A stretch of 64,000 nucleotides of DNA from Hsuehochloa calcarea (taxonomy: Eukaryota; Streptophyta; Magnoliopsida; Poales; Poaceae). Numbering within the stretch: the first letter of the stretch is position 1; each line of letters begins with the position of its first letter. Below the pieces are notes generated by a model that saw only the letters and a list, made by a program, of their open reading frames with translations, searched no databases and was not told where the DNA came from. Shown here piece by piece: positions 1-10,221 of this stretch. The DNA lies in NCBI GenBank assembly GCA_036346395.1, contig CM070594.1, forward strand, positions 27,189,385-27,253,384. Direction: 5' to 3'. The position numbers were made by a program, and so were the translations under genes.

Positions 1-241
1 CGACGATGGCGACTTCTTCGGTGTAATCCGACGCTACGAAGGTGATACTGGTGGTGGCGACTTGGGGATTCGGGAGAGGTGGACGACATGAAGAAAAGGA
101 CGTGAGCAATGCTCTTTTAAAGGGTGGGGAAGGGAGTAGCTGCATGGGGACAGTGGCACAGCGTTTCTGGCTCAAGCATGAGCTTGAGATGGGAGGAAGA
201 AGGAAGGAGGAGGTGGCGGTTGATAGCGTGGGCCCACATGT

Positions 242-272
<31 letters not shown>

Positions 273-709
273 GGGAGGCGGCTGCAGGCTGGGCTGCACA
301 TGGAAGAAAAGAAGGAACGGGTCGGGCTGGCGACTAGGCCGGGTAAGAAAGAAAACGGGCCAGCGGGAAAGGAAAAAGGCCGTCGAAAACAGGAAAAGCC
401 TGGGAAAGAAAAAGAAAATCGCCTCGAAGGAAAAAATCCATAATAAAGGAATTTTCGTATTTCAAAAAAAGAATAAAGGGAAACCGAGCTCAAAGAAATA
501 GCAAATAAACTCAAAAAAATTCATAGAAAATACTCTGGAACTCAAGGAACCCAATTAAAATAGTTTTGAATTTAATTGAAGTTTAGATTATTCACATTAA
601 ATGATTTTGATTTCTAAAAATTCAAATTAAGCTTAAACATAACAAAAAAATCAAATGGTTATTTTTATTTTTAAAGGCTTCAAAAACACTCCAAATTTGG
701 GATGTTACA
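1..709 (-). mobile_element. LTR fragment, gypsy-type, minus orientation
   Basis: The right edge reads GGGATGTTACA and ends at 709. On the minus strand this is TGTAACATCCC, the same start seen in the LTRs ending at 37,264 and (in plus orientation) starting at 44,238. As in those LTRs, an AT-rich terminal 250 bases is joined to a GC/purine-rich interior. The left part lies outside the window. No coding potential is credible: the long open frame at 42-443 is a purine-rich, low-complexity translation. Confidence 0.6.
242..269. repeat. (AG)n microsatellite
   Basis: Uninterrupted GA dinucleotides inside the purine-rich part of the LTR fragment. Confidence 0.95.
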
Positions 710-722
710 TAATGGTCACAAC

Positions 723-1057
723 CCGTGGCGGATTCACCACAGTGGTACGAGGTGGCTGGAGCACTGGCTCCGCTCGTCGCACCCTTGGTACCCTCCTAGT
801 ACCGCGGTCATTACTTGCATCATAAATATAGTTAATTTGGTTCTTAAGATTGGTACTTGTGCACATTTTTGGGCTTTCGGAATATACTATCCATTATTAA
901 GGTACTACATTTAATTTATTTTTCATTTTAACTTTGTTCCTCATAATTTATGTATGAATTTGGATTACATATGACATTTAAATGTGCATTTGCTAGCTTG
1001 CCTCATGGTAACTTTGTCCCACTAACACCCCTCTAATTTTGTCATGCATACGCCACT
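723..1057. mobile_element. MITE, 335 bp, with 9-bp target site duplication
   Basis: The element is bracketed by a perfect 9-bp direct repeat GGTCACAAC (714-722 and 1,058-1,066). Its ends are imperfect inverted repeats: CCGTGGCGGATTCA at the left, and AGTGGCGTATGCA as the reverse complement of the right end. A 9-bp duplication is typical of Mutator-like elements, so I infer a non-autonomous MULE-type MITE. The GTGGCGGAT-style terminus resembles common grass MITEs. It encodes nothing. Confidence 0.75.
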
Positions 1058-1066
1058 GGTCACAAC

Positions 1067-1880
1067 AATGGCCATGCTTGTATCAAAGGCTCTAACATAT
1101 TGTACAAGTCTAACATAAGTGAAGTGTTGTTTGAGAAAAGAAGCTAAGGGCCTCTTTGGGATGTCTTATGACTTTTGTTCGAAAGTCGGAAGTTGCAAAC
1201 ATGTGGTTTTCTCCATCCGTTTTTGGAAAAGCCGAGAGCTATTTTCAACGTGGGGAAGTCGGAAGTTGCCCAAGGGTAGCTTCCCATGGCTATGGTGGGT
1301 TGTAGTTCTAAGTTTGCCCCTAGAGTTCTGGGTTATTTACCCGCCACTTGCCAATCAACAAAATCCCAAATCCTCACTGGCCTTCACTCGTCCGCCCGAT
1401 CTCTAACCCTACCGGTGAACCGCCTCTCCTTGCCCACTTATGCACCGCCTCCGCCTGCCCAGCGCCATCCATAATCAGGTCCCTCTTCCGACTGGGTCCC
1501 TCTCCCTCCTCTATCCGCCCGCACTGCCGCACCGACCTCCTCCCTCGGCGCTGCCACCCTGTCCTCCTACCTCAGAGCCACCTCCGACCTGCTTCATTTT
1601 CATTTTTTTCTTATATAGTTCATTTCCTTTTTAGTTTTTGTCATGATATAGATGAATTATTTATGTAATCATTGAATTGATTACTTGTGTAATCATGGAA
1701 TTAGATCAATTGTCTTTAATTGTTGTCAATTGCATTAATTATCATTAAGATTTACTTCTGTGCAAATTGTCGTCAGTTGCCTTGAATTGTCATTAAAATT
1801 TACTTGTGTCCGAATTATTGTTAGTTGTCGTCAATTGTCATTAAATAGCATGAAACTAGCTACCATTTGCCTCAGGGGCA
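1067..1880. other. Unassigned repeat-like intergenic DNA
   Basis: No gene is seen. About 1,380-1,600 is C-rich and pyrimidine-skewed. At 1,660-1,860 there is an AT-rich stretch with repeated GTCAATTGTCATTAA-like phrases. The phrase GGGCCTCTTTGG at 1,149 resembles a hAT-type MITE terminus, but no matching opposite end was found. Confidence 0.4.
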
Positions 1881-4800
1881 TGTGCAACATCCTAATTTTC
1901 TGAGCTTTTAAAAATCTTTTATTAGTTAGTAGTTGGAGAATTCAACATTTGGATTTTATTTGAATTTGTAATTAAAGCTTAATATGGACTTTAGCATCAA
2001 AATAATTTAATGTGATTAATCCCAACATCAAGAATTGTTAAAACTATTTTATTTGAATTCTATGTGCTTTTATATATTTTCTAGAATTTTTCCGAGTTCA
2101 TTTGCTATTTTCTAATTGTTATTTGGATTTGCTAGTATTTTCTAAAAAAAGGAAAACTAATTAAAAATCTCAGAAACAGTAATGGGCCGAAACCCAACCC
2201 TATTCCGTATGGCGCAGCTCGCCCGCGCGCGCGCCGCCTTCGATTGACATGCGGGCCCCGCATGTTAGCCTCTTCCTCTCTCCCCGCCCGCGCTCCCGTT
2301 TCGCTGGCAGGTGGGTCCCGCCGCGTCGTCATCTCCACGTCGCCGTCTTCTTCGCACCCGACTGCGTCTGCCATTGCTGAGCTCAAGCTCTGTCCGACAA
2401 CATGGATTTTTCAACCGAATCGCCCTGGATTTTCGCATCAAAACTTGGCTCCTATCACCCCGCATCCAAATCCGGCCGAATCAAATCTCCAATCGGTTTC
2501 TATCTCCTTGATTTCCGAAGTTGATTTCGTGTGTAATCTGGACTCGATTTGGGATCCCTGAGGTTCGCCCTTACTTCCGTGACCCAAAGGTGGCACCCTC
2601 ATCCCTTCCGAAGCCCTAGTGCCTCCGCAATCCGAGAACTAGGGTTTTCGGCCGAGCTTCTTCATTGGTGAACTACGCCGCCGTCGTTGCCGCCCCGTCA
2701 TCGCCGACTGCCCGGGCTTCCTCGTGCGCCCTTTCCCGCTGCAGGAGCATTGCTGGAACTCGTCGCCGACAACAATCGTGCCTCTTCTCCACTCAAACCT
2801 CGCCGCTGGCCTCCGCCTTCCACCTCAGCCACCCGTAAGTGCACCAGCGAGTGCGCAATAGCCTCAGCTACGCATTGGTACCACTCACCGTCGGTGAGAT
2901 GCCGCCGCCGTCCATGTAAGCCGCCACCTCAGCTCCCGCACATGTGTGTCGTCCTGCATGTCACCACGTCAGTGCCACGGGTGCGCCTACGTGGCCGGTT
3001 CACCGAACCCTAGAACCAATCGCTCGGTGAACTTTGTTCACCGTGAACCGAGTCACTGACATGTGGCCCCCACATGTTAGAACTTCTATGATTTCTTTTA
3101 ATTCTGTAATTCCGAGGGCTGACATCATGCTGACGTCATAATCTGATTTTTCTTTAGAAAAATAATTCAAAATGCCAGAAATTCCAATTTAGGGTATTTT
3201 CTTGAGTTTTGATCTTCCAAAGGCCACATCTTCTTCATCCGAACTCTGATTGAGCTAATTCGAATTCTTAAAATTATCTAAATGCGAGATATATTTATTT
3301 TAGAATTTTATTTTATTTTTTGAGTTTATTTTATCTCTATTATTTATTTATTTTAGTTATTTATTTCGTTTGCGAGTAGACGTTAGTTCTTCAGGAACTT
3401 TTGAAGAAGGAGTGCACCAAGATCAAGACCAGTACCTAGACCTATTCCAAGGCAAGTTATACCTTTGATCATATTGAACCCTATTTTCAAAATACTTAGT
3501 TTCAATGTATTGCATTCTATTTCAAGTATTTGTTTAAATACTTTTGGGTTTAGTTATTAATCCAAATTGTTATATCCACCTTGTCTATTGTTGTGTCATA
3601 ATCTTTTGTCACCATAGGTTGGTTCATTACTAGTTGGTATTATCGTAGCAGCAACGTGGGTTGGTTAGATACGAGTAAATTGCTTAGCCGTGCTACGAGT
3701 CATCATCTCATGTGAGTTGCAAATATAAACTTGACTAAGTGATTATAGAACTGTGTGATAAAACTGTGTGTGCTGTGTGCTATTACTATTTGATGGATTG
3801 TGTTGCACTTAACCAACAGGGTGGGAAAAGATTTAGACTGAGGCAAGTAGTGGAAACTATGTGATATGGTGAAAACTGTGTGAATGAGAATAATTGTCTG
3901 TGTGACATTTAGTTAGAAATGGGAAGTCTTATCTTGGTCAATTAAGGACTTAACTTTATGCGCCATTGAACTGGGGCTTACTGTACAACCACATGCCTGG
4001 TATTAGACGGGCCTAACTTAGTAAGTTATAGAGTCTTGACATTGACAACTCGGGTTATAGGTTTGGCTGTGTGATGGGCTGGAGGTGTGATTCTCACATC
4101 GCGGGATGGTTCGCCGCTTCCCTTTCCAACGGTGTGTGTCGTGCCAAGCACTGTGTGTATCGATTGGACGGCGGTAAAGCACATCGGGAGTGTCAATGCT
4201 TGAGATGAAGTTCGAAAGGTTTTGTTGTGACCAGCTCTGATCCATTTGATTGCATCTTGTGGGTAAAGTGTACAATCTATACAGAGTGTTAATTAATCTA
4301 TCCAAGTAGCCGCGTCGTAGTCATGGATACGCTTGGGGATTTCACACGAGGGGAAGATTTTCGTAAAACAATCGGGAATGGTCATCTGTGTGAGATAACT
4401 TGTGCAGCTGTGTGAAAGAATTTCTTTAGACTGTGTGTTCTATGTGAAAAAATGTTGAATTATTATTGTTTAATTGTTTTAAATATTGTTCTCAATCTAT
4501 TATTCATATTCAATTACAAATGTTGCTTTATGCAAAATAACCACAGAAGCCATTCCTTTGGAATAAGCCATCATCTATAAATTGCATTATGTGGTATGAC
4601 TTGCGAGTACGGTTGTGTACTCATACTTGCTTCAAACAATCAACAGAAGTGGAGGAGTCTTCGCCTGCTTTTGAGGAGGAGTGCTACGAAGGTGCTGATC
4701 ATTAGAGTCTTGATCCCAGTCGGTTGCCTGTGGTGAATTGATGGGATTCTGCTGGAGTTAAACTTTGTTCCGCTGCTGCTATTTTATTTATTGCCAGCCC

Positions 4801-4991
4801 TGCGAGGCTTAATAAATGTAAACTCGACTATAAGGTCAAAACAATTAATTGCTATTCAAATCAGTCGTTTATTCTATTAATCATCCTGTGTGGATCGATA
4901 TTCATCTATGTTAATACTGTGTGCACTAGCGTGATCCTGGACTAGTGCAGAATACACAGAGGATCCAGAATTGTATTTTTGGGTCCCAACA
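1881..4991 (+). mobile_element. Long 5' LTR of a Ty3/gypsy element (gypsy-1)
   Basis: It starts TGTGCAACATCC at 1,881 and ends GGGTCCCAACA at 4,991. A primer-binding site complementary to initiator tRNA-Met follows four bases later. The length is about 3.1 kb. The layout (AT-rich start, GC-rich 2,170-3,010, AT-rich 3,100-3,400, then a GT-rich tail) matches the LTRs at 44,238-58,954 and, in reverse, 44,119-62,146. The matching 3' LTR is absent, because the element is cut off at 6,320. Confidence 0.8.
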
Positions 4992-4995
4992 GAGG

Positions 4996-5008
4996 TGGTA
5001 TCAGAGCC
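4996..5008 (+). other. Primer-binding site (tRNA-iMet type), gypsy-1
   Basis: TGGTATCAGAGCC follows the LTR end by four bases. This is the standard plant retrotransposon primer site for reverse transcription from initiator methionine tRNA. Confidence 0.92.
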
Positions 5009-5208
5009 ATACTGACTGTAGGTCTTGACCTTAGTTAGATCGGTCGTCTTAGAGTGTCCAAACTATTTTTTTTTTAAAAAAAATTAACTTGCGATAATAA
5101 TTGAACTGCTTAACTCTTCTCATGACTTTCTTGACTCAAATATTACTGGAATTTTTCCTCTCCCTGTTTTTTTAAAGTTGTTCTTGCCCTTTTGTCTGTC
5201 TTGTCAGA

Positions 5209-6320
5209 TGCATCGTCTTTAGAACTATGGTGAGCGCAAGGAAGGACTTGCCACTAAGCTTTGGAAGCTGTTGCAAGTGCTTGGAGGATTTGACCGTCCG
5301 ATGTACCGTGGCAGCAACTGGATAGTGAACGGCCGAGACCATCAAGTGATCTGCCGCTTGACTATCGACGCCAGGAAGGACACCAAAGCAAGTCGACCCC
5401 TGAACATCTCATCGCAAAGGATGATTTAGATCGAAGCAATTCAAGAGTCTTCACGCATCGCTATCCTAAGGATTTGCATCATCTTCGCTCGCGAGCTTCG
5501 AGATACTGTCTTTCGCTACCACCCTCATGCATCTGCAGTGGATCTTCTTGCACGTTACCCATCTACAAATGGAGAGAGTAAGGCCACCGTGGTGCATTTT
5601 GCCCAGTTCGCCGCTGCTCAGGAGGAGTCATTGGAGTTGGCCGCTACAGAGCTAGAGTGTGCTTACGAGACCTTGCAGGGTGCAGAAGAAAGGATCTCCA
5701 TTCTGGAAGAGACTCTCTACGTTTAGCATGAGCACGAAGATGATCAAAACGAGGAGGATCACGAAGAAGAAGACCCAGAAGAAGCTGAGGAGCCAGCAGA
5801 GGCCTCTGAGCCAGAGGAGCTAGCTATGCTCGCACTGATCGCTTGTTCTGTTGCACGATCCGAGACCGATTCGCAAGGATGCCACAATTCGAGTCTCTAC
5901 AAGGTGGGAGCACCGTCATGGCTATGGAGGCTATCTCATCGAGTAGTCCGCTTGAGTTTTTAGGCTTAGCCAGTTTTAAAGTTAGGAGAGTCGCCCTTTA
6001 GGTGGTAGATTGTGTGTTCAGGTTCGTTCTTATTTTCTTGTGTGCGAGTATGAGCTGCAAAGACCCTTAGGCATTTGTTGCAGCCATACCAAGATCTTAA
6101 TTAATATAAGTATTTCAGTTGAGTTTTCTTGAGCTATGTTTGTTGGGTTTAACCTACCCCTGCCTAGTTCTAACTCATCTTGTGCTTGCTATCTTATCTA
6201 ACCCATGGAGTTTTACCAGATGGTCCAGACTCGTCATGCTGCTTCAAGTGGTTGTGGCAACCCTGTGTCAGAACAAAATGAGCAGACCCCGCAGGAGCAG
6301 TTCCACCTCAAGCACCCCAA
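5209..6320 (+). pseudogene. Truncated 5' coding/leader region of gypsy-1 (gag-like fragment)
   Basis: Downstream of the primer-binding site, readable protein blocks are interrupted by stops. The segment ending at 5,725 includes a Glu-rich, probably coiled-coil run (QEESLELAATELECAYETL). It resembles the accessory or gag-proximal ORFs of large grass gypsy elements, but I cannot name it with certainty. A second start at 6,220 reads MVQTRHAASSG, a beginning typical of grass gypsy gag proteins. It is cut after about 34 codons at 6,320, where the LTR of the next element begins. gag, protease and polymerase are otherwise missing. Confidence 0.55.
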
Positions 6321-6750
6321 TCCCACCCCGCTATTTCTTTTAGATTTGTGGCTTCCCCTTCCCTATATAAGGAGGTCGCACCCTTCTAGTTTTCTGGAAT
6401 TTCGTTGAGTTAAGGTTTAGCTCTTGTGCAAACTATTGTTCTTCAGTTGTGTCGAACGACCACCTGTTAAGACATCCTTCAGAATACCACCTTATGAAAT
6501 TTCATAAATATTTGCAATACATCAGATTGCGTTTTATCTTGTTCTTGCGTGTTCTTCGATTGCATGCAGAAATAGACCTTCGTGGTCAAGTTGATCGTGC
6601 TTCCAGTAGGTCAATAACATCTCGGAGTTGGTTCAACAATTGATAAGGCGCAAGCGTCGTCGTACGGTTGTAGTCAGATCGCGAGAGTCGCCTCCACCAA
6701 AATCGATATTTATCAATCCCATCAAAAGATCGGGCACCCCGTCTTCATCA
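6321..6750 (+). mobile_element. 5' LTR (truncated) of the gag/ORF2 retrotransposon
   Basis: It is homologous base for base to 10,871-11,300 and ends GTCTTCATCA like the 3' LTR. It retains the TATA-type promoter CTATATAA near 6,363, so it could still drive transcription despite losing its 5' part. Its left junction abuts the gag fragment of gypsy-1 with no LTR start, pointing to a deletion. Confidence 0.9.
6362..6371 (+). promoter_or_regulatory. LTR TATA box
   Basis: CCTATATAAGG is conserved in both LTR copies (here and near 10,912). It lies about 390 bases before the LTR end, a plausible core promoter for the retrotransposon transcript. Confidence 0.6.
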
Positions 6751-6752
6751 AG

Positions 6753-6764
6753 TGGTATCAGAGC
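6753..6764 (+). other. Primer-binding site (tRNA-iMet type)
   Basis: TGGTATCAGAGC begins two bases after the LTR end and would prime minus-strand DNA synthesis. Confidence 0.93.
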
Positions 6765-8312
6765 TACAGTTCATCGGTGAGAGTTTTTAATTTTCTAGTA
6801 GTAGATTCGTTTTTCATACCTAGAGTCCAGAAAATTGCCTAAAAAATCGCATCTATCATCCATACCAAGCCCTTTGAGCCTTTGCAATTTTTTCTTTTCA
6901 ATTTGCTTGTTGAATATTTGGTTGCATTGTCGTGTCTAGTTGCTGATCTTTAGTTCTAGTTATTGTTTAGTTGATCGTTGTCTAGATTGCTTCTCGTGTT
7001 TTTCCTTCGCGTCGCTTAACCGTTCTTTTAGGGTTCTTAGTTTTTGCATCTAAAGCAGCAAATTCGTTGGTTAGAACTCCTCTAATCTGCACCAAAAGAG
7101 AGAGAGAGAGAACATTTTGCTGTTATTTATGACTTATGGAAAATCCTAGGGCTGGCAAATAGTAGAAGGAGAAAGAAGCAACCGCAAGAACAAAAACCGT
7201 GGTAGAGAAAAAAAATACAGAAAAAAGAGAGAATAAAAAGAAGAGTGTCCACCTTTCATAAAATTGAAAAGTGTTCAAACTTTCGTCAAACCTAGTGAAA
7301 ATTAGTGGAATCCTTCTACATATAGCCACAAGCTTGCACAAAAATTTCAACAAGTTTGGCCTACGGAATCAAAAGATATAGTAGTTTCAAGATTGAACCC
7401 GACTCGGTTTCCAGTCCGAGTACGATTCCGTTTCCGAGACACCTTTAGTAAAACGGTCATAACTTTTGCATACGGTGTCCGTTTTGGATGTTCTTATACT
7501 CGTTGGAAAGCTAACGACGAGGCACATCATTTCCACCTAAAACAAAATTCACCCTCCATGGACCCCAAAATCGGCCATCTTCAGCTCCGAATTTGCGTCA
7601 CAAGTTTTTTGTTTCTGTTTTTGCCTTTTCTTTCAGTCTTCCCTTCGGAATTTGGGCTTCACCTCAACAGCAAAGTTGTAGATCTCGTCGAAACCTTTCA
7701 AACGAGCATATATAAGCCATATATATATATATATATATATATAAAATTCTTGTTCATCTTTTAAAACTAGCTGTTGTATACTGCTTAAACTAGAGGGCTA
7801 TTTACATTGCATGTTATTCTGATTTTGTGCTCTACATCATGTGAACAATATTGTGCCCTTACAAATAAGTTTGGGTAGTTGGCTAGGGTTTCTCCTAGCA
7901 CTTGGTGTGAGAATTTCCTTTACTTACATCAAGTCACATTGATCTTTGTGTGTGCGTTCATAAACTTCTCTTGGTAGGCTTTGATTGGCTAGCTCCTTCT
8001 AGGCTAGTATCAGCAACATTGACTAGTACTTTGAATATTTATTCAACTTGTATTTGCTGAATTGATTGTTGCTAATCCTTGCTACCATACTTGAGCCTTC
8101 CCAGCTATACCTCTTCTACACCGTATAGGCTGACCTTCACCTAGCAATCTCTCCATCCAATCTTCAGGGATACGTTGCCACTGCTGGTTGCCGATCACCC
8201 CTGTTGCTTGGTAAAAACTGGTAAGAATTCGATAGAAGCCTTGAGTGTGAGCGACTTTTGAACCACCACATCCTAGTAGTTGCTAGGGACATATGCTTGC
8301 TTTCTACTAACC
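6765..8312 (+). other. Long untranslated leader of the gag/ORF2 element
   Basis: About 1.5 kb with no convincing ORF. It contains (AG)n near 7,101 and (TA)n at 7,719-7,743. The segment 7,440-7,520 (CGGTCATAACTTTTGCATAC and following, ending GTTGGAAAGCTAA) resembles stretches in other grass LTR elements. Related phrases occur at 10,650-10,720, 28,815-28,880 and 36,240-36,310. Confidence 0.5.
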
Positions 8313-8951
8313 ATGACAGGTTCAAGATCACAACGTCGGATGTTTCGTGAGATCAACAACACCATTGACTCATCTCCTGTGCCTGAACGAGGTAAATTTA
8401 AGTATGCATTTCCATCCTTTGCTGGTAATTTTGATCCTAGTGCCTATGTTGACTGGGAAATAGCATTAGACAAAGAATTTAAATATTATTATTGGTCTGA
8501 TAGGCAAAAGATTAGAGCTGCCACTAGCGTTTTTGTTGAGTATGCACTACTTTGGTGGAAGTCTTTAAATAGACATGGAAAAGTACCTCAAACTTGGAAT
8601 GCACTAAAGAAACTTTTGAGAGATGAATTCGTTCCTAAATATCATGCTGATGATTTACTAACTAGATTACAACGTTTAAATCAAGGTAGTAGAACTGTAA
8701 GGGAATACTATCATGAATTGAAAAATCATTTGTTGCGTTGTGGGTTAGAGGAACGCGCTAAAGCTACAGAAAATATATTCTTAAGTGGACTTAATCAAGA
8801 AATTCAGGACCTTCTTGTTCATAAATAATATAATTCTCTCTCCCATTTATTTATTCTTGCTTGTAAGGTTGAAAGTCAGATTGAGGAGGAATTAAGAATA
8901 CTTGATGATAGAAATCATGAGAACAAGCTTGTGTTTGTGTCTTTTCTATGA
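8313..8951 (+). pseudogene. gag: Retrotransposon Gag (capsid) protein, one internal stop
   Basis: Gag packages element RNA into virus-like particles in the cytoplasm. The ATG at 8,313 fits the readable start (MTGSRSQRRMFREIN); the frame opens further upstream but without ATG. The central part carries Retrotrans_gag hallmarks: F-P-S-F-A-G-N-F-D, a Trp-rich core (ALLWWKSLNRHG), W-N-A-L-K-K-L-L-R-D-E-F-V-P-K-Y, and V-R-E-Y-Y-H-E-L. A TAA at 8,826 interrupts the protein after 171 codons. The same frame then continues for 40 more codons (YNSLSHLFILACKVESQIEE) to a TGA at 8,949-8,951, so the ancestral protein was about 212 residues. No zinc knuckle is present, unlike most autonomous gypsy Gag proteins. 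Its final TGA overlaps the ORF2 start as ATGA. Confidence 0.85.
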
Positions 8952-10132
8952 CTAATAACTCGCAGGAAGTTGAGAACCATGCCGAAGAGGAGAATGAGCT
9001 AATTGAACCATCGACTCCATTGGTTGAGAAGGAAGATGAGGAGATGGATGCACCTACATCATTTGAGGAGAGCCAAAAAGGTAAAGATCATGGTGCTATC
9101 ATCACGCACAGTGAGTATGTTTATGAAGAACTACAACTGTCCACTGTTAATGCTTTGTTAGAGCAAAAATTAGTGGAAAACAATTCTGATATGGACATGT
9201 TTCACGTAGAGAATTCAGACAGCAATGAATTTAGTGCACCTTGTAATAAACTTGTTGATTTACCTGTTGACTTGAGTGCACCATGTGATAATCTTGTTGA
9301 TTTACCTGTTGACTTAAGTGCACCACGTGATAACATAATTGAATTGCCTACTGTTTTGAGCGATTCATGTGATGAATCAATCACATATAATGATACCGTG
9401 GAATTGGTTAGACATAAAGAAGTTTTGACTAGAATTTATCCTGCTGATTCTTTATGCTACATTATGTTGGAGCCACCTATGAAATTGTCACATGCTATGG
9501 AGAAAGTTTCTGAAATCGCATGTACAATCTCCTTGTCTAGTGCGTACACTCTTGGATATAAGTTTAATTTGATTGGATATTATGGTATAGACAATCAATT
9601 TCTTGTATATCGAATATGCATAACTTGTGATCACATAGATGAATTGAAGCTTACTGTTTTGAGCAACAATTCTTGTGTGCCGAATCTTGTTCATTATGAG
9701 AGAAAAATAAACTTTAGTGATCATCCAATGCCTATGTGTTCATCTCTTATTGCACCATCTAGTTTTGACAATTTGCATCATGATGTTGAAGTATGGAAGA
9801 GCTTTCAAATCTTTTCACCCTTACTAGATGAATTTGCTAACGCTCAATTGAAATCTGATTATATGGATGAACTTTGTTTGATTCCAAAGGTTGTAGATTT
9901 GCTCATATGTGCTACCACTGCTAGTTTACAACTTCAAGTATTTCAATTGCATAAATGCTTCACTTACATTTGCAAAACTAGTTGCAATAATTGCTGTATG
10001 AGATATTTTGTTTTGCTCATTGACATATATGATTATTCTTGGGCTAATAATACAATGAGCTTTTATAAATGCTGTTGTTTTAAAACATTAATTGTGCAAC
10101 AACGAAGAGCCGTTAAAACAGATGACATATAG
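8948..10132 (+). CDS. ORF2 of non-autonomous retrotransposon, function unknown (394 aa)
   Basis: This is an intact 394-residue frame. I do not recognise a domain: there is no protease DSG/DTG, reverse transcriptase or integrase motif. The N-terminal 100 residues are acidic and rich in E/D/S/T (NHAEEENELIEPSTP). Residues about 95-140 hold a 14-residue tandem repeat of the type DLSAPCDNLVDLPV, three clear copies and a fourth weak one. The C-terminal half is Cys-, Tyr- and hydrophobic-rich (CFTYICKTSCNNCCMRYFVL), possibly membrane-associated or metal-binding. Its ATG overlaps the gag stop (ATGA), suggesting coupled translation. An intact frame of this length in an element several percent diverged suggests past selection. 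It could be a degenerate envelope-like or accessory protein, but that is only a guess. Confidence 0.7.
   Translation: MTNNSQEVENHAEEENELIEPSTPLVEKEDEEMDAPTSFEESQKGKDHGAIITHSEYVYEELQLSTVNALLEQKLVENNSDMDMFHVENSDSNEFSAPCNKLVDLPVDLSAPCDNLVDLPVDLSAPRDNIIELPTVLSDSCDESITYNDTVELVRHKEVLTRIYPADSLCYIMLEPPMKLSHAMEKVSEIACTISLSSAYTLGYKFNLIGYYGIDNQFLVYRICITCDHIDELKLTVLSNNSCVPNLVHYERKINFSDHPMPMCSSLIAPSSFDNLHHDVEVWKSFQIFSPLLDEFANAQLKSDYMDELCLIPKVVDLLICATTASLQLQVFQLHKCFTYICKTSCNNCCMRYFVLLIDIYDYSWANNTMSFYKCCCFKTLIVQQRRAVKTDDI
9232..9360 (+). repeat. 42-bp in-frame tandem repeat within ORF2
   Basis: About three copies of a 42-bp unit beginning AGTGCACC(T/A)(T/C)GTGATAA, equal to 14 codons, so expansion keeps the reading frame. 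Confidence 0.85.
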
Positions 10133-10208
10133 ATATACCATGCATACACCTTGGCTTCTTTGTTACCATATTTTCAGCTTATCAAAAGCCGAGGACGGCT
10201 TTGTTTTC

Positions 10209-10221
10209 AAGAAGGGGAGGA
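10209..10221 (+). other. Polypurine tract
   Basis: AAGAAGGGGAGGA immediately precedes TGATGAG, the presumed start of the 3' LTR. It would prime plus-strand DNA synthesis. Confidence 0.8.

Noticed and set aside
42..443. 133-codon open frame
   Set aside because: Lys/Glu/Arg-rich translation of a purine-rich LTR and an (AG)n repeat.
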